Assembly (NCBI GenBank): GCA_028023455.1
Contig: JAQFVV010000012.1
Coordinates: forward strand, 8,468,499 to 8,532,498
Reading direction: 5' to 3'
Length of the DNA stretch: 64,000 nt
Source: Epiperipatus broadwayi
Taxonomy: Eukaryota > Onychophora > Udeonychophora > Euonychophora > Peripatidae
Shown: in pieces, positions 1-14,005 of the stretch
Numbering within the stretch: the stretch's first letter is position 1
How the letters are laid out: every line of letters starts with the position of its first letter
Position numbers and translations under genes: made by a program
Notes under the pieces: generated by a model
Told to the model about the DNA's origin: nothing
The model's database searches: none
What the model saw: only the letters and a program-made list of their open reading frames with translations

Positions 1-1516
1 GACTAAGGTAAACGTTTTTAAATTATTTCAATTTGGAAGTAAGTTTTATTATATTCCAAATTGAATCTTACATGACAATTAACATAATATATTTTTAAAC
101 ATACATAACTAATACCAGAATACATTCTATTATTAATCTAGTGTGAATGGATGTTATCTTATATAGGCATATAATACACACTGAATTATTTTAATGACAC
201 AATAGGTAGATTTATAATGTATCATGTGTATTTATTATACGCATGATTTTAAATTATATATATATATGTAAATGATTACATTATTATTATTATTTTTAAA
301 TATTAAATAATTTATTAGTGTATATAAGTACAGATTATAATTCTAAATTTTAATGTTTTATGTGATAATATTTTGTTTTTTATTACTCATTAAAATGTGT
401 TAAACTTGATTTCAAAATTAAACAGGTCTCATTTGTTTATTTTATTTAGTCGTTTTATAAAACCAATATTTATAAATGTACATACTCATGCATAAATATG
501 TTAAATCAACTTAGTGATTTAATATTTATAAAGAAGTTATATATAGCTTATATTAAATTTATTATTACTATGGGTTATTTGTGGAAATGCCTGAAGAGAG
601 TCGATTGCAAATTTCTACTCTGAGCTCGAATTCCGAGAGTAACGAGGTTATTAATAGAGGAGTGAATTGGATTATATTTTAAATAACATCATCCATGGCA
701 TTCTATAAGAAGACTCAAAGTCCGACTATAGTTAGATGCGACTTCCTCGAGTCCTGAAAAGGATCGTCCCATTATAATATATTTCATATGGGCATGTGAA
801 ACATAAATTAAGTAATAGTTTAGATATGACTATTAAGGAAAATCATTATCGGTTAATCAATTTCTATTTAGTTTAAATTATAACCATAAAATACAATTAC
901 ATTTGAAAGAATAATTTTAGGAATTAATAGTTTAACTTATACCTGATTAATAATTAGTGGTAATAAAAGTATATAATAGTAAAAGAAAATATTCTATGAC
1001 AATTATAATAGGTTATAAATAAAAATTATTATTTATTTATTTAAATAGTTTGTGTATATATATATATAGAGGTACTGAAACAAATGTTATTCAGCAGGTA
1101 CCATAATATCTATGGATTTTCTATAGAGTATAAATACTCTTATAGACAACATAATAATTAGTTATAATTAGTAATATATCAGGTTCTTATATCAACTTTA
1201 ATCTTATCTCAGATTTTATTTTTATTTAAAATTTAAAAATGTAGGTTCTTCTTACAATTATTAAATAATTTAATCTCAGTTTTAAATATCTACTTTTCAG
1301 GGATAAAAACATAAAATGCACTTGGAACAAGAAAAACGATAATAGAAATATACTTAAAATCTCTAAAATGTGTCAATTATTCAAGTTGCATTCTAAATAT
1401 TTTATATTCTTTTCTTAGCTTTGCCATTGAACATTTATACTTTAAGTAAGCAGAAACGTAAATACATAATAATGAAGTATTTAAATACTTTCAATAACAT
1501 ATGGTTAGCAAATTAA
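1..1516. other. AT-rich non-coding DNA
   Basis: No convincing gene or repeat family is visible. A patch at about 569-765 is less AT-rich than its surroundings and has short self-complementary pieces, but I could not assign it to a family. There are short (TA)n runs near 255 and 1056. Confidence 0.6.
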
Positions 1517-1529
1517 GACATTTCTAAAT

Positions 1530-1633
1530 TTTTTTTTTCTCATGTGTCATAGCATCAGCCAGGAAGCGAACCCGCTAACCCGGGACAACTGTTTGTAAAG
1601 CAGCTGTCGCTGACCTCTCGACCACCAATGCTT
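1530..1633 (-). mobile_element. tRNA-derived SINE, long-loop subfamily
   Basis: On the minus strand the copy opens with GCATTGGTGGTCGAGAGG, in which TGGTCGAGAGG fits the pol III A box (TRGYNNARNNG). GGTTCGCTTCC is close to the B box, and the copy ends ATGCTATGACACATGAG plus an A-run, seen here as the T-run at 1530-1539. It is flanked by a perfect 13-bp target duplication, GACATTTCTAAAT (1517-1529 and 1634-1646), so it arrived by retrotransposition. The head resembles tRNA-Gly but has extra bases between anticodon arm and B box. Sister copies lie at 8.8, 17.9, 28.3, 36.1, 43.1 and 52.9 kb. Confidence 0.88.
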
Positions 1634-4510
1634 GACATTTCTAAATATTTTAAAGTTCTTTAAGAGTAACTATTTCATTTCTACCACTTATAAACATTTC
1701 TAAATTTTATATTTTCTGATACAACTTTCAATAATGCAGCAGGTAGGAAGAGTATATTTTATGCTAATAACTACATTACAAGTGGATTTGAAATTAAAAA
1801 CAAATAAACATAATATTTATCTTCTTATAATGCAGGTAAAGTGAACAAATAAGCGAAGTAAATAAATAAATTCTATGTGAGCATTAAAATGTACTCTTAT
1901 AAAATAATTAATAATAAAATTTTATTAAATGAGATTTTCTGAGAAACGAAGGTTATAATGTAATAATGTCAAAAACAAAAAAAAAACAGAAACGTATTTA
2001 ATTAATAGCAAAAAATATTTATTTACAGCATGTGATAATATTTATACAATGAAATATTTATTTACAATAAACATCTTTTTTAAATTTAATTTAATAAATT
2101 AAACTAACAAAATATGAATAAACTTTACACATAAATATCTCTTTGCATAAAATATTTCTAAAGAATTTACAATACAAACAATTATTATCACCCATAAGTT
2201 CTCACTTTTATATAATCTGGTCTTTCTTATATTATACTGCAGAATAAAATAGTGCACTTACATGTCTATATTCAGGCCACCAGTAAGATATTATATAATT
2301 TACACAGCGAAACTAGGTTTGAAAATCAATGTAGAAACATCTTTTATAGATTTACAAAGATAGCAAAAATATTATGCAAAATAATATCACGAATATGATA
2401 TTCCTAACACCTATGTTGGGGCAAGGAAATAAATATGCCCGATGCTTACAATGTATTTTAAATTTAAGCTGTAGTAGAGCTAATAATATATTTTAAAGAT
2501 TGACATGCCTTTAGATATTATAATATAGCAAAATATATATTGTATTGAATTCCAGGCAAAGTGGAGAATGAGAAATATGAATAAGCAAAATATGAATAAG
2601 CGCCCTGGTGACTATGTGCAGGCAGAGCCAATAAATAAGCAAGTCACACTCTCACTCATGGATGGGCTGAAAGCATACAAAAGTTATATACTATTCACAT
2701 AAAACTTCCTAAATAGATACCACTAACAGTGCAAGACATGGATTTGATAATGATAATAAATAAATAATTAAACATCTTGCACACACATACAAATGCATAC
2801 AATGCATCCATTCAGCCATATATTCTGTGTGCACTGACAAATCATAATTTCATAATGATAATAGCATTCAATTTTATAAGCTATCTCAATTCTCACATCA
2901 TTTATATTGGATATATAAAAAATGGCTGTTACACCCAGGATACAATAATTCACTTAGACTGAAACAACAAATATGAGAATTCTAAATGATAACAAAATAA
3001 CTTATAAAATAAATATTTTTACCTAATATTTCTTACCAAACTTTGATCACATATGCATAAGATTATAGATATATTTTACAACACCATAAATAATAATAGC
3101 AATTAAATATAAGATATAAATTATAACTACATAATATCAATAATAATTTTTAAATATATTATCATGGTCTGAGTTTTTTGAGATCAGTCCAGTCTTACCG
3201 TATCTACACTACAGGGCGCCACTAGGCTACTTGAACCTAGAAAATTTATATAGTAGGCAGATACGTAAGTTAAGATTCACATTTTACATGTTTTATTCAG
3301 ACCGTCAGCCCATGCCACTAGCTCAGTGAGATGCAGAGATTTATAAAATATAAATTATTTAAAAAATATTTTCAATATTAAAATAAAAAAATAAAAGAAG
3401 CCACTGCCAGTAATTAACACACAAACATTTATTTACGCATATATAAATTTTGAATCATTTTAGAATCACTTTTACTTTAAAAATTTCCTTTTATAAAACA
3501 TCAGAACTTTTCTTTAAAATTTAACTTACATTTTAACTTTGTTTTAGAATTTTTATTTTAAAAGTTCACACAGATGAGTTTAATATTTATTAGAGTGTCG
3601 AATATGAATAGACTACATAGATTTGCATTTGAAAAGAAAATATTCTATCCTTTATTTAACCTTAGGCCAAAAGTCTACAGTTAAACCAACATGAATCCAT
3701 CCGATACATCAATGTATTCAATGTAGCATGAATATTACAGTGCAAATACTATACTGTCAGGAATAAACATCTGAACAGCATGGTTAAGTTATAGAAGACA
3801 TTGACTCTCGTTCAGACAGGAATACTACATCTGTCTGACGAGAAGAGCAATAAATAAAAAAAACTCCATAGGAAGGGACTGCGTTTTCCATCTTACTATC
3901 CCACTCCATAGGCAAAAAGGGGGTGTGCGGCGTAATATGTGATTCTGCACATAGCAGACCTCATACTACATTTACTAATTACACCAATATATTCAATCCA
4001 TTGACCCAATTTAACTACGAAACTAATAACCTAAGATTACTCTCCCTTAAACTAACATATATAACTTTACAAATCTAAGCAGCTACTCATGCTTGACTTA
4101 AGTTTAGCATTTATTAAGTTTATTTTAAAAGAAAAAAAAATCATAATAAAAACTTAAAAGAGCAGAAAAAATAAATTAATGGAAATGATTTATGAAAAAT
4201 AATAATACATTCAATAAAACAATTATTACTAACTGATTAAGTTTGGTCAGATAGGAATTTCTATTGCAATAATTTAAATACTGGGAAAGTTTATACTTAG
4301 TGTTCATTAATTAACCAATGTTCTTAAGGTTTTAACATACTGGAAAAGTTTCTTTTTTAGAATTAAAGTTCATTAGTTAGAGTTCTTACTGATATAAAAA
4401 TCCATGCTTAGCAGTTGCTTGACATTTGGAGCCAGCGTTAATTCCCCCGATGTCCTCTGGTCCTCAATATAGGAAAGATGATGTCATTTCTCTTTCCTTT
4501 TAGCAAAACT

Positions 4511-4545
4511 GAAGGGATTGAAGAGTGCGTCTTTTCAATCCCTTC
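4511..4545. repeat. Short perfect hairpin
   Basis: GAAGGGATTGAA (4511-4522) is followed after 11 nt by its exact reverse complement TTCAATCCCTTC (4534-4545). It sits in a locally C/T-rich stretch (4490-4600). There is no adjoining gene that would make it a terminator, so it may be a relic of a foldback element. Confidence 0.6.
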
Positions 4546-7500
4546 TCCTTCAATTCTAGCACACCTCTGCTTTCACACCTCTATCTTCTCTTAATTCTCC
4601 TTCACTAAAATTTATTTCCAAACTTTTTTTTTATATTAATTTTGCAGATTCAGTGGACATTATGTCATGACGATGGTGATGGCCCTTTCGTTGAGGTCCA
4701 TTTCCCCAAGGGATTTCTTTTATTGGCTATTAGTTTCTATTTTTGTTTCTCCTATCTGACCTTTGCTTATACATTTTGAAATGCCCAAGGGCTAGCTTAC
4801 TTTTAACAAATTAATAATTATTTCCATTTTACAATAACATTAATTAATTTATTGTACATTCTTTTATCTTTAAATCTTTCAAGTCTTTTTCTTAATATTT
4901 AGTTTTAAAACTTTTTCCCTTTTTTAATAAAGTTTTCTTTTAATAATTTTTTTCATCTGTGTGATTTTATATATATATAAATTTTAAATGACTTTTAATT
5001 TTCAATGTTTAAATCCTAAAAAAAAAGAAGTTTTTATAGGCGAACTTTTCAATGTCTAATTTTTAAAATAAATAATGTAATGGCATATGTGCACGTTACA
5101 ATATATATATGCTAAGTATTTTGTTTTACCATTTAAGATTAGGGATTTAAGTTCTTATTATCTTATAATAAAAAGAATCCCTTTTCATTCAAGTCCTTTT
5201 GTATCTTCTTTAAGAAAATACTGCAATACAGTATTTTCTTTTGACAGATAAAAAAAAATACATATATCATAATCAAGAGCAAGAATTTCTTTAGAATGAG
5301 GTTTATAATTAAAGCACAAGCTTGAGAAAATATGAGTAGATAGAAGATACTTAATGATAACAATTTCTTTGTAAAGTTCAATAATAAAGTTCACACACTT
5401 TAATAATATTAAGTATGATGTAAGATTAAGTCATTGCTTCTGTCTTTAAAGTAATATATTTCAGAACAAATAAGCAACTTAAAAAATATTCTAAATGAAT
5501 AGGCAGATGGATTCAGAACAGATAATTATATCAATTCAATTTTAGCTTATCTGCATTAGTAGAAAATTAAATGAATAAAGTATTTTCTTCAAAGTAATGA
5601 AAAAGTTGATTCTTATGACTTTCTTTGAAAGTATACAATACAGTTACAAATCATTGCAGTTTTTTCTATACTTAATGCAATCAATGCTTCTATAATAATT
5701 TATCATTATTATACTTTTAATATGACAAAAATATAATGACTTTTATACATATTTCCCAAACAAATTAAGTGTGGTTGTCTTTCATAAAATTATTAATCCA
5801 TTATTCATCCTTAGGTTAGAGTTTTATCAAACATGTAATAAGTACTTCATTAATAAGTAAACTTAGTGTTAAAAACAATTTAAAATATTATTTAAAGTGT
5901 CAAAAGCAATTATTACAGCCAAAGTTCAAATTAATTAATGTTTTAAAATAATAAAATAAACATGCTTTCAATATGTAGTTAGTTTCTATTGATCTCCTTT
6001 AAAAGTTAATAGAATTTTTAGCATTTATTCATTGCTTGATAAAGTGGTCAAACATACTTTAGGATAGTTTTGCAATGAATAACTTTTAATTTTTATTCAG
6101 ACATTAGAAACAATAAAAGAAAAATCAATTAAAAATATTTTAAACTGATTTAAAACAATGAAACAAAATCCAATCAATCATTTCAGCAATAATTTCAACA
6201 GTAATTTCATCACACACACTAATAATTATTTTCTGGTTTTTTATATCAAAACATTTGTGCATGACTGTTTTTCACAGTTCCTATCACTTGACCCAATTGA
6301 ACCAATCCTATTTAAATATGAAGGTGGGATATTAAAATTAATAGCATAGTTTTAAACTTTCATAATTAACCTGACATTGAATTTTTTTAATCCAGGCTAT
6401 CTATTCACGTGATGTCTAGAGTCATAATGAACTTTATTAATTGCAGTTTAATTATTAAATAAATGATTTATTTAACTAATTTAAACTTATTTACTTACAT
6501 TTTTAAATTACATACTTTCCACTCAAAATATACTTTATTTTAATTCCAGAATTCTTTTTAAAAGTACCTTTATTTAAAAGTATCAATTTTTAAAAAATAT
6601 AATCTTTAATAATCTCTTAACCATTCCATTCATTCAAACACATGCATCAACATTCACACACATATATATTATTCTAAAAAAAAAAGTTAACTTTTTGCCT
6701 ACTTAAAAACTTAGTTAATTTTTTTTTTTTTTTTAGAATATATATTAGATTTTTTTTTTTTTACTTATATTGTCATATCTTTTAATAAACTTGTGTAATG
6801 CTTATGCATGTTCTAATACCTGATAATCATAATCATATTGCATTACCATGGATCACATCATTATCATTCTAGAGATAAAAATATAATGGCAAAATCAGGC
6901 AAATACCTTGGAGAGTAATATTTAGTTGCTCCAGATGTTTTATATACACATTGCTGAAAAACTTATGCTATAGAACATTATGTCATAATAACCAAACTAA
7001 GTGAAATTTTATTACTGATCTATTATAAATGAATTTTAAACAATGTTTGGACCATTCATCTTCCACAGATGTGTAATAGCCCAGCAGATGTTGGATTTTA
7101 AAGTGCCCATATATACTATGGATATTACATAATTCATCAATTTTATCAGCTATTCAACTCCACTTTAAGTTTTATATATGTTTAGTTATGAATAAGGGTT
7201 TTAGATCTATATATGACCCAAGAAAAATCAGAACAATTATTCAAAATTGAAATTAATCAATAACTTAATATTTGGATTAACTTAATTAGATTTTATATTG
7301 TTATAATGTCTATTCTGAATAAGCTCTAAAATTTTATATATTTTGCAAACTTAATAAATGAATGTAAATATAAATTTTCCTCTGGTTATCAACTTATGTC
7401 TATCATTTAACAACACAATGAGTTTTAATCATTAGTTAATTATGACATATTGAGTTTATTCACTGGTGTTTTATCAACTCCATTTATGAGTTATCACTAT

Positions 7501-8281
7501 TTGATGTAAATAAATTATTATTATTATAAAATTAAAAGTTAAAATCTTACTTATTTTAGATAATTAAGAGAAGTAAATAAATAAGAATTAATTGATATAT
7601 AGTTCAAATAATATTCGTCTAGTTACATTTTGGCTTATTAAAAGTCAGGCTAGTATCTAAAAAATATCACATCCTTCAGAGTTAGCATTCCTATTATTTC
7701 ATGTCCATTCTAGGATTGTATGGGTATAGATTAGAGACATAAGGAACCAGATGAAAAAAGTCTTTCATTAAAGTCTTTTTAACCTTGTATAGATCTGAAT
7801 TCAATTTTTATTCAATAGAGTCTCTGTTTTTCAGGCATTGTACCTATATTTCCCATCCATACCATTACAATATACATATATTAAAATATTAATTTTATAT
7901 GTGCTGATTCTTTGAATTTTAAATTCATTATATTATAAGATGCTTTCTCTTTATATATATTCTAATCAGAAACAATGATAAAATGTGAAATGGATAGTGT
8001 ATGGAAATAGAAATGATATGAAGTGTTTTAGGATCCCACAATTGTTAGAACATGGATGCATTGATTCATTATTAAATTACTTAAACACACCTTCTTTGTT
8101 CTTTATATAGTCATATCTACTGCAGCAATGATTTCTAAGATAAATATTAGTAGAATGAACACTTTTTCTTACTAAATTAAGGTTTATACAAGAAATGCAG
8201 ACATCCAATGCACACCAGAACAGTAGCCATTCAAAATATAGTTATTATTTTAATTTATTTACCTCTTTTTATTTCTAATAG

Positions 8282-8353
8282 TAAAGATATATATATATAT
8301 ATTTTGTTTAAAAATATTAAAGATATATATATATATATTTTGTTTAAAAATAT
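8282..8353 (+). repeat. Two-copy 36-bp tandem repeat
   Basis: The unit TAAAGATATATATATATATA followed by TTTTGTTTAAAAATAT occurs twice head to tail (8282-8317 and 8318-8353) with no difference I can see, which suggests a recent slippage or unequal-exchange duplication. Confidence 0.85.
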
Positions 8354-8817
8354 TCTCCTGGATAGATATACTGTAATAATTTCTGTGATAATTCATAAAA
8401 GTGGAATTAGAAAATAGATTAAGGTTGATATCAAAAAAAAATTAAAAATTAGCAACAAAATTATTTTTTAGATATTTGTGAAGTGCCATAAAATATTTTT
8501 CTGCTCTAATAATTTTTTTTATAAATATCAATGTACCATAAAGATTAACTAATCAATATCTTTAAGTATATTAGACAGATATTGTCTACATACTCTCACA
8601 CAAATACACAGTTTATGTGGAATCAAAGCTTGATTTGATTCATACAGTAATGCATAAGGATTATGAACATTTTTGAAATTGCATCCTTATAAACTTTTAT
8701 AAAAATTACAAAAATGTTAGAGGTGACTACCTTTATTTCCATTCTGTATGAACCTGCTCTAAGAGTGAATTAAAATTTGAAATAAATGTGTTTTTTCTGT
8801 TCAAAATTGTGAAGATG

Positions 8818-8917
8818 TCAAGCATTGGTGGTCGAAAGGTCAGCGACAGCTGCTTTACAAGCAGTTGTCCTGGGTTAGCGGGTTCAGTTCCCAGCTGATG
8901 CTATGACACATGAGAAA
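8818..8917 (+). mobile_element. tRNA-derived SINE, long-loop subfamily
   Basis: TCAAGCATTGGTGGTCGAAAGG opens the copy (A box TGGTCGAAAGG) and GGTTCAGTTCC stands at the B-box position. The end is GATGCTATGACACATGAGAAA. It is the same family as the minus copy at 1530 with a few substitutions. I could not find a clear target duplication, so the copy may be older or trimmed. Confidence 0.85.
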
Positions 8918-11879
8918 TTAATTTATAATACACCTTAATTGTTATTTTTACAACTATTTCAATATGAATAAAGGTGACTCTCTATGTAAAGCTATGCTCA
9001 GTTCCATCAAAGAATTTAAGATGAATTAAAATTGTGTCAGATTCCTAACAAAAAATAAACAGCCTTACAAATATGTAAACATTCTTCATTTATTCATTTT
9101 TATTGTAATAGAAAAAAATCAGCAAAGTCAATAGCAATGACAAAAAACAAGAGAACATTTTATTAACAAGAATAAACTATAAAGTCAATACTTCATAAAT
9201 AACTGTTAATATTATTTTGTCCAAGATGCTGGTCATTGTTAACTCATCATCATGATTCATCACGAGTTTAAATCAAATGAAATCAATGATTTTAAAACTA
9301 TTTCTAACAATTATTTTTTTATATATAATTTAGTTATTTGTTTACTTCAGCAAAATTAAGGCAGAGGAAATACCTGGCCATTTTTGAGTGAAATTCAAAA
9401 AGAAATAAACATGCTTTATTTTTAAATTTTATCAGATAGTATTATTAATCAGGGTCTATTCAAGATATATTGAAGCCAAATAAACTGTATTGTACTCAAT
9501 AAGATCCTACTGAATGTGTTTCTATTGAGAAGTCTAAAGTCTTCTAAATTTACATGGTAGATCTAGCTTCTGAGAACATCAATTAACTAAAGCAGGTCAT
9601 GTGACTTTCTTATGGCAGCTAAATACTTAATAAATACAAGCTTCTTAATAATACATTTTTTAATAATTACATCTTAGATGCAATTTATTAATTTTTTGTA
9701 CATTATATTTTTTATTCATTAGCCTGCTGTCATAAATAAGTTTAGCTATCCTAATTGCAAAAGAAAAAAGTAAGGATATAAATACTTCTTTCTATTCTTT
9801 AAAAAACAAAAATAAATTTTGCATTGATACTAACAAACCCAAATATATTCTCACATTGAAAATACTGATTTTTAAATTTATTTATTTGATATCTTACAAT
9901 ATTGCTTTAATTTTTTCTGTGATTAACTCATATTTACTTACTTACATTTTAGGTTATGTTCTTCTTTAATCTTTTTTTTTACTGTCATAATATAGCATTT
10001 CTCTTAGTGTTGTAGATATTTCTGTTCTTTATATTTAAGTTATCTGTCACTGATTTTATATTTTTCTTTGGTTACATTGCTGAATTGATGCTTTTGGATA
10101 AGACAAACTCATTAATTGCTCAATATGATTAAACATAAGTTTCTAAACATTTGATTGATTTGAGTTTTTTCTCAAATCTTTATAGTAGAAAGTTGTTTTA
10201 TTTGGACATCTGTATGAAATATCCTATTATAAAATACTTTTAATAATTAATATTAACATATAGTGCAGTACTGCAGGTATTTTCCATTAACAAATATTCT
10301 CTTTTTTTATATAAAAAATATTTAGATTCTTTAAAAAAAAAAAACTCATACACGAAGATATGATTTTTTTTTTTTTTTAAAGTTTAATGGTTTTTCATTA
10401 AAAATAAAAATACATATATTATATGCAAAAAAACAAAACAAAGAAAATAATATATCATTATGTATAGTTAAATATATTTATTTATTTTTACAGAATGGTA
10501 GTTTAAATATGTGGGTCACAGTGATAACTTATTTATGCATGGGCAAATCTAAAATTGGCTTCAGAAATGAGTTTTCTATTAACTGAAAATATACCCTTTG
10601 ATTCCTTTTTGAGATCTTAAAGAAATCAAGCAGGGAAAATACTAAATCTCCATTACATACTTTCTTGTCATTGTAGTTATTATTACTATATGGTTACTTC
10701 TATAATATACAGATATGAATAATTTGCTTGCACCACACATCAGCCAGGGTTGTGAGGTTATTGGCTTTTTACCTCTGAGTTTAAAATAAAAAAACACGAT
10801 GATCTTTCTTCTCAGTTGCCTGGTAGTTCTTCAATAAAATATCATTTGAGTTTTCTTGAAGCCAGAATAAATATGTGTGTAAATGAACTTTATTTTTAAA
10901 TAGATATTTACAATTATGATAGACAAAACTAAATTATGGTCTTTGTCCCAGGAAGCAGTAAATCATCAGCCAAGATAACAGTTGGAAGTTTACATTTGAT
11001 GATGATCACTTATTTAGGTATTAATAACTGCAGATCACTTTCAAGTGAGGAGAGATTGCATAAATTAAAAGAACTATTTGTTATCAAATGAGATATTGCT
11101 GAAGTTAGAAGAAAAGATGAAAAGACAATTGATTGAAAAAGTGGACACGTATTATAGTACAAAAGAACAAATAATGAAAGTACAAATGTAGTGTGTTTTA
11201 TTATAAATAAAAAGAGGATGAACAACATTGTGGAGATTGATGATATATCAGGTTGAGTGCTAAAATTAGTTATTTAAATTAATCTGTGAATGCTAATATG
11301 CTTTATAATGTAAACACTACAACCAGTATCTGATATTGCTCATGAAAAGATGTTATTTTATTATATAATTAAGATTCCAAATAGACACTTTAAAAAAGTA
11401 GAGCAATTAAAAATAATTTTAAAATGATTTATTTCAAACAAGAACAGTAATTACTACATAGTTTTTTGGTGTATTCTATATAAATTGGCTAATTGCACAA
11501 AATTTTCATGTGCAATATAACTGAGTTCAATTGGATGTGTTATTTTAGAAAAATTAGGATCAGTTATTATAACCAAATAAATTATATTTTTTAAATAAGC
11601 ATTACTTACAAAAATATTGTCATATTTATATAGATAAAGTAAAAAAATATATTCAAAGACCACAAAAAATGGAAAAAATAAAATTAGTTACTTTAGAATA
11701 CAACTGGTATAAAAATCTGCTAATGCAAAACAATACTTACAATTATGTGAGCAAAATTTATACTAATAACATTTTCTTGTAAAAGACAGGTGCATTTACA
11801 AAGGTATTGGGATATTCATCTGTTCAATTCATAAAATTTTAGGAAATCAAGATATATAAAACTTTTGTGCAGCATGTCA
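8918..11879. other. AT-rich non-coding DNA
   Basis: No gene or recognisable repeat. The short minus-strand frames near 11.0 and 11.5 kb are low-complexity hydrophobic translations without motifs and are rejected as genes. Confidence 0.55.
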
Positions 11880-13740
11880 TACTACTTGTAGCAGTTGCCA
11901 GTCAATGGGAAATACCAAATACAGATAATTCAGGTTTATGCCCCAACTTTTTCTCATCGTAATGTAGTGGATTTTTATATGGATGTACAAAATACTTTGG
12001 ATCAGAGGACCCAACATTTTAAAATTATCTTGAGAGACTTTAATACTACAATTAATAAATGATAGACAGTGAAAGTGATGTGGTTACATTTGGTTATGGT
12101 GTCAAAATAAGAGAGGACATAGATGGATGGAGTTCTAGAAAGAAAAACTGTATATTACAATTTTTTTTCTTTAAAAAAGAAAAGCTAAATGAAAGTGAAA
12201 GTGGAAGCATTCAAATAAAGGTACAGCAGAATTGGATTATATTTTGATTAAAAGAAAATATATATTTCAAGATTGTAATATTTCTAATAAATTCAATACA
12301 GGAAGATATCATTGATTAGTGAGCTGAAAGATGAGTGTTAATGCAAAATTAGAGAGACAAAAATTATTCACTGGTGATATTCTTGCTTTCAGAAATATTT
12401 CAATAAATTTAAGTTAGAAGTTGCAAACTATTTTTGAAGACATATTTCACATATGAATGAAGGAAATAGAAGGATATCTGATACACTGTCAATAATTGCA
12501 GCAAAAATGTCTAATAGAAGAGCAACAATTTATCACAAAATTTTCCACTGAAACAACATAATGTATAAACAAAATAAAAAATATGAAAAAATAAAAATAC
12601 AATTCATTAAGAACTATTGAATATCTAGAACATTGTAAAATGATATGAAAACAAGTTTATAATGATATAAGAATATGATTATGAGTTAACAAAAGGAAGT
12701 TATAGAAGAGAATAAAAATCTCAAAAGTATGAAACAATTTTGTATTCATAGTAAACTTACTTCTGCAATAAAAAGAAAGGGTAGAATTATAACAAAAGAG
12801 AGAGAGATGATATAAAATTTGTGGAAGAGTTCAATGAATGATTATATTGTATTTAAAAAACTATACCCTACCATTACTCTATCTTCTGAATTTCCCAGCA
12901 TTTTAAAAAGTAAAAAATACAATTAAATCTATGAAGAAGAAACAAGTTCCAAGAATTATTAAATTATAATTGATATTTTAAAAGAAATAGGTAAAGAAAA
13001 AAAAAATATTGTTAAAGTTATATATCAAATGTCTAAATAATAAAAATGCACCAGACAATTGAAAGAACAGAGTATCAATATTGATATTTAATAAAGGTGA
13101 TAAGAAGATATTACAAATTATAAATCTATATGTATTCTATTAGTTCTATTTAAACTTTTTAATGAGCTAATTACAACTCATCTATAGCAAACTTAGGACT
13201 ATTAGTCAACTAGGATAACAAACTGAATTTAAAAGTGGTTTTAGCACAGTGGATCACATCCAAATATTAAGAGAAGTTATAGAAAGAATCAATGAATATG
13301 AATTGCTATTATTCTTTGGATTAATAGATTATAAAAATGCATTTCATTCTGTGAGCATTTCTATAGTGATTAAGCATTGTATCATCAAGATATAGATCCA
13401 GAATATTATCATATTATAGATTATCAAAAGATAATAGCATTGATTAGATTACATAGTAATGCCAAAAAAATTAACATTGGGTGGGCTGTTTGACAGGATG
13501 ATTCCATATCATCAAAAACATTTTTATAACAATTTTACAAGAAGTATTTTATTAATTAAAATGGAAAGCAAAGAGACTAAAGATACATGGAGATTTTTAT
13601 GCCATCTAGATTTTGCAGCTGATGTGTTTGATTTTGCAAATAATGCTTCAGAGTTTTAGAAAATGTTGCAAGTATTATCAAATGAAAATAAGAAATAGGA
13701 TTAAGAATAAATACTAATATTCCTTTACTTAATCATTATT
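11880..13740 (+). pseudogene. Decayed LINE (RTE/CFDP2-type): endonuclease and reverse transcriptase part
   Basis: This is the 5' part of a non-LTR retrotransposon ORF broken by many stops and frameshifts. From 11925 the frame reads IIQVYAPTFSHRNVVDFY, then FKIILRDFNTTINK, the usual 'QVYAPT' and 'GDFNA' endonuclease motifs with the glycine changed to arginine. Around 12060-12330 the pieces YGVK, RKKN, ILIKRKYIF and NKFNTGRYHR match the endonuclease tail, where SDHR is usual. The reverse transcriptase follows: TEFKSGFSTVDHIQILREVI (about 13220-13280), LIDYKNAFHSV (motif A, about 13320-13350) and CHLDFAADVFDFANNASEF (about 13603-13659), where the catalytic FADD box has become FAAD. It can encode no active enzyme. 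The rest of the same ORF resumes at 16862, so later elements split it. RTE or the related 'craniofacial development protein 2-like' group is the best guess for its clade. Confidence 0.82.
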
Positions 13741-14005
13741 TCATAAAAATTTAACAATATTAAAAATCACTTTAATTTCAAACTACAACAAAGAATTATT
13801 TTCTTAAAAGATGCAAACAATTCATTATTTCCTAGATTTTCACTTCAATCTCAATGAGCATGTACAACTATAAACATTTACTCAAATGAGAAAACATCTT
13901 TTAATCTCTTATCAGAGTTCCAGAGGCTTTGAAGAAAGAGAGCAAAAGAGCCTAGAATTTTGACACATTTTCCCAAAGACCCACTTTCATCCATCACTGC
14001 ACTAA

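Larger units (their letters stand above)
1647..8817. other. AT-rich non-coding DNA
   Basis: About 7 kb without a gene I can support. The short open frames here lack family motifs and look like chance frames in AT-rich DNA. Apart from the hairpin at 4511-4545 and the tandem duplication at 8282-8353, I see only poly-A/T runs and short AT repeats. A less AT-rich patch at 3170-3340 is unassigned. Confidence 0.55.

Noticed and set aside
588-625. CTGAAGA motif near a less AT-rich patch
   Set aside because: No GAAA and no matching helix I; not a hammerhead.
3825-3865. CTGACGA motif
   Set aside because: No helix II and no GAAA box within reach; chance match to the seven-base core.
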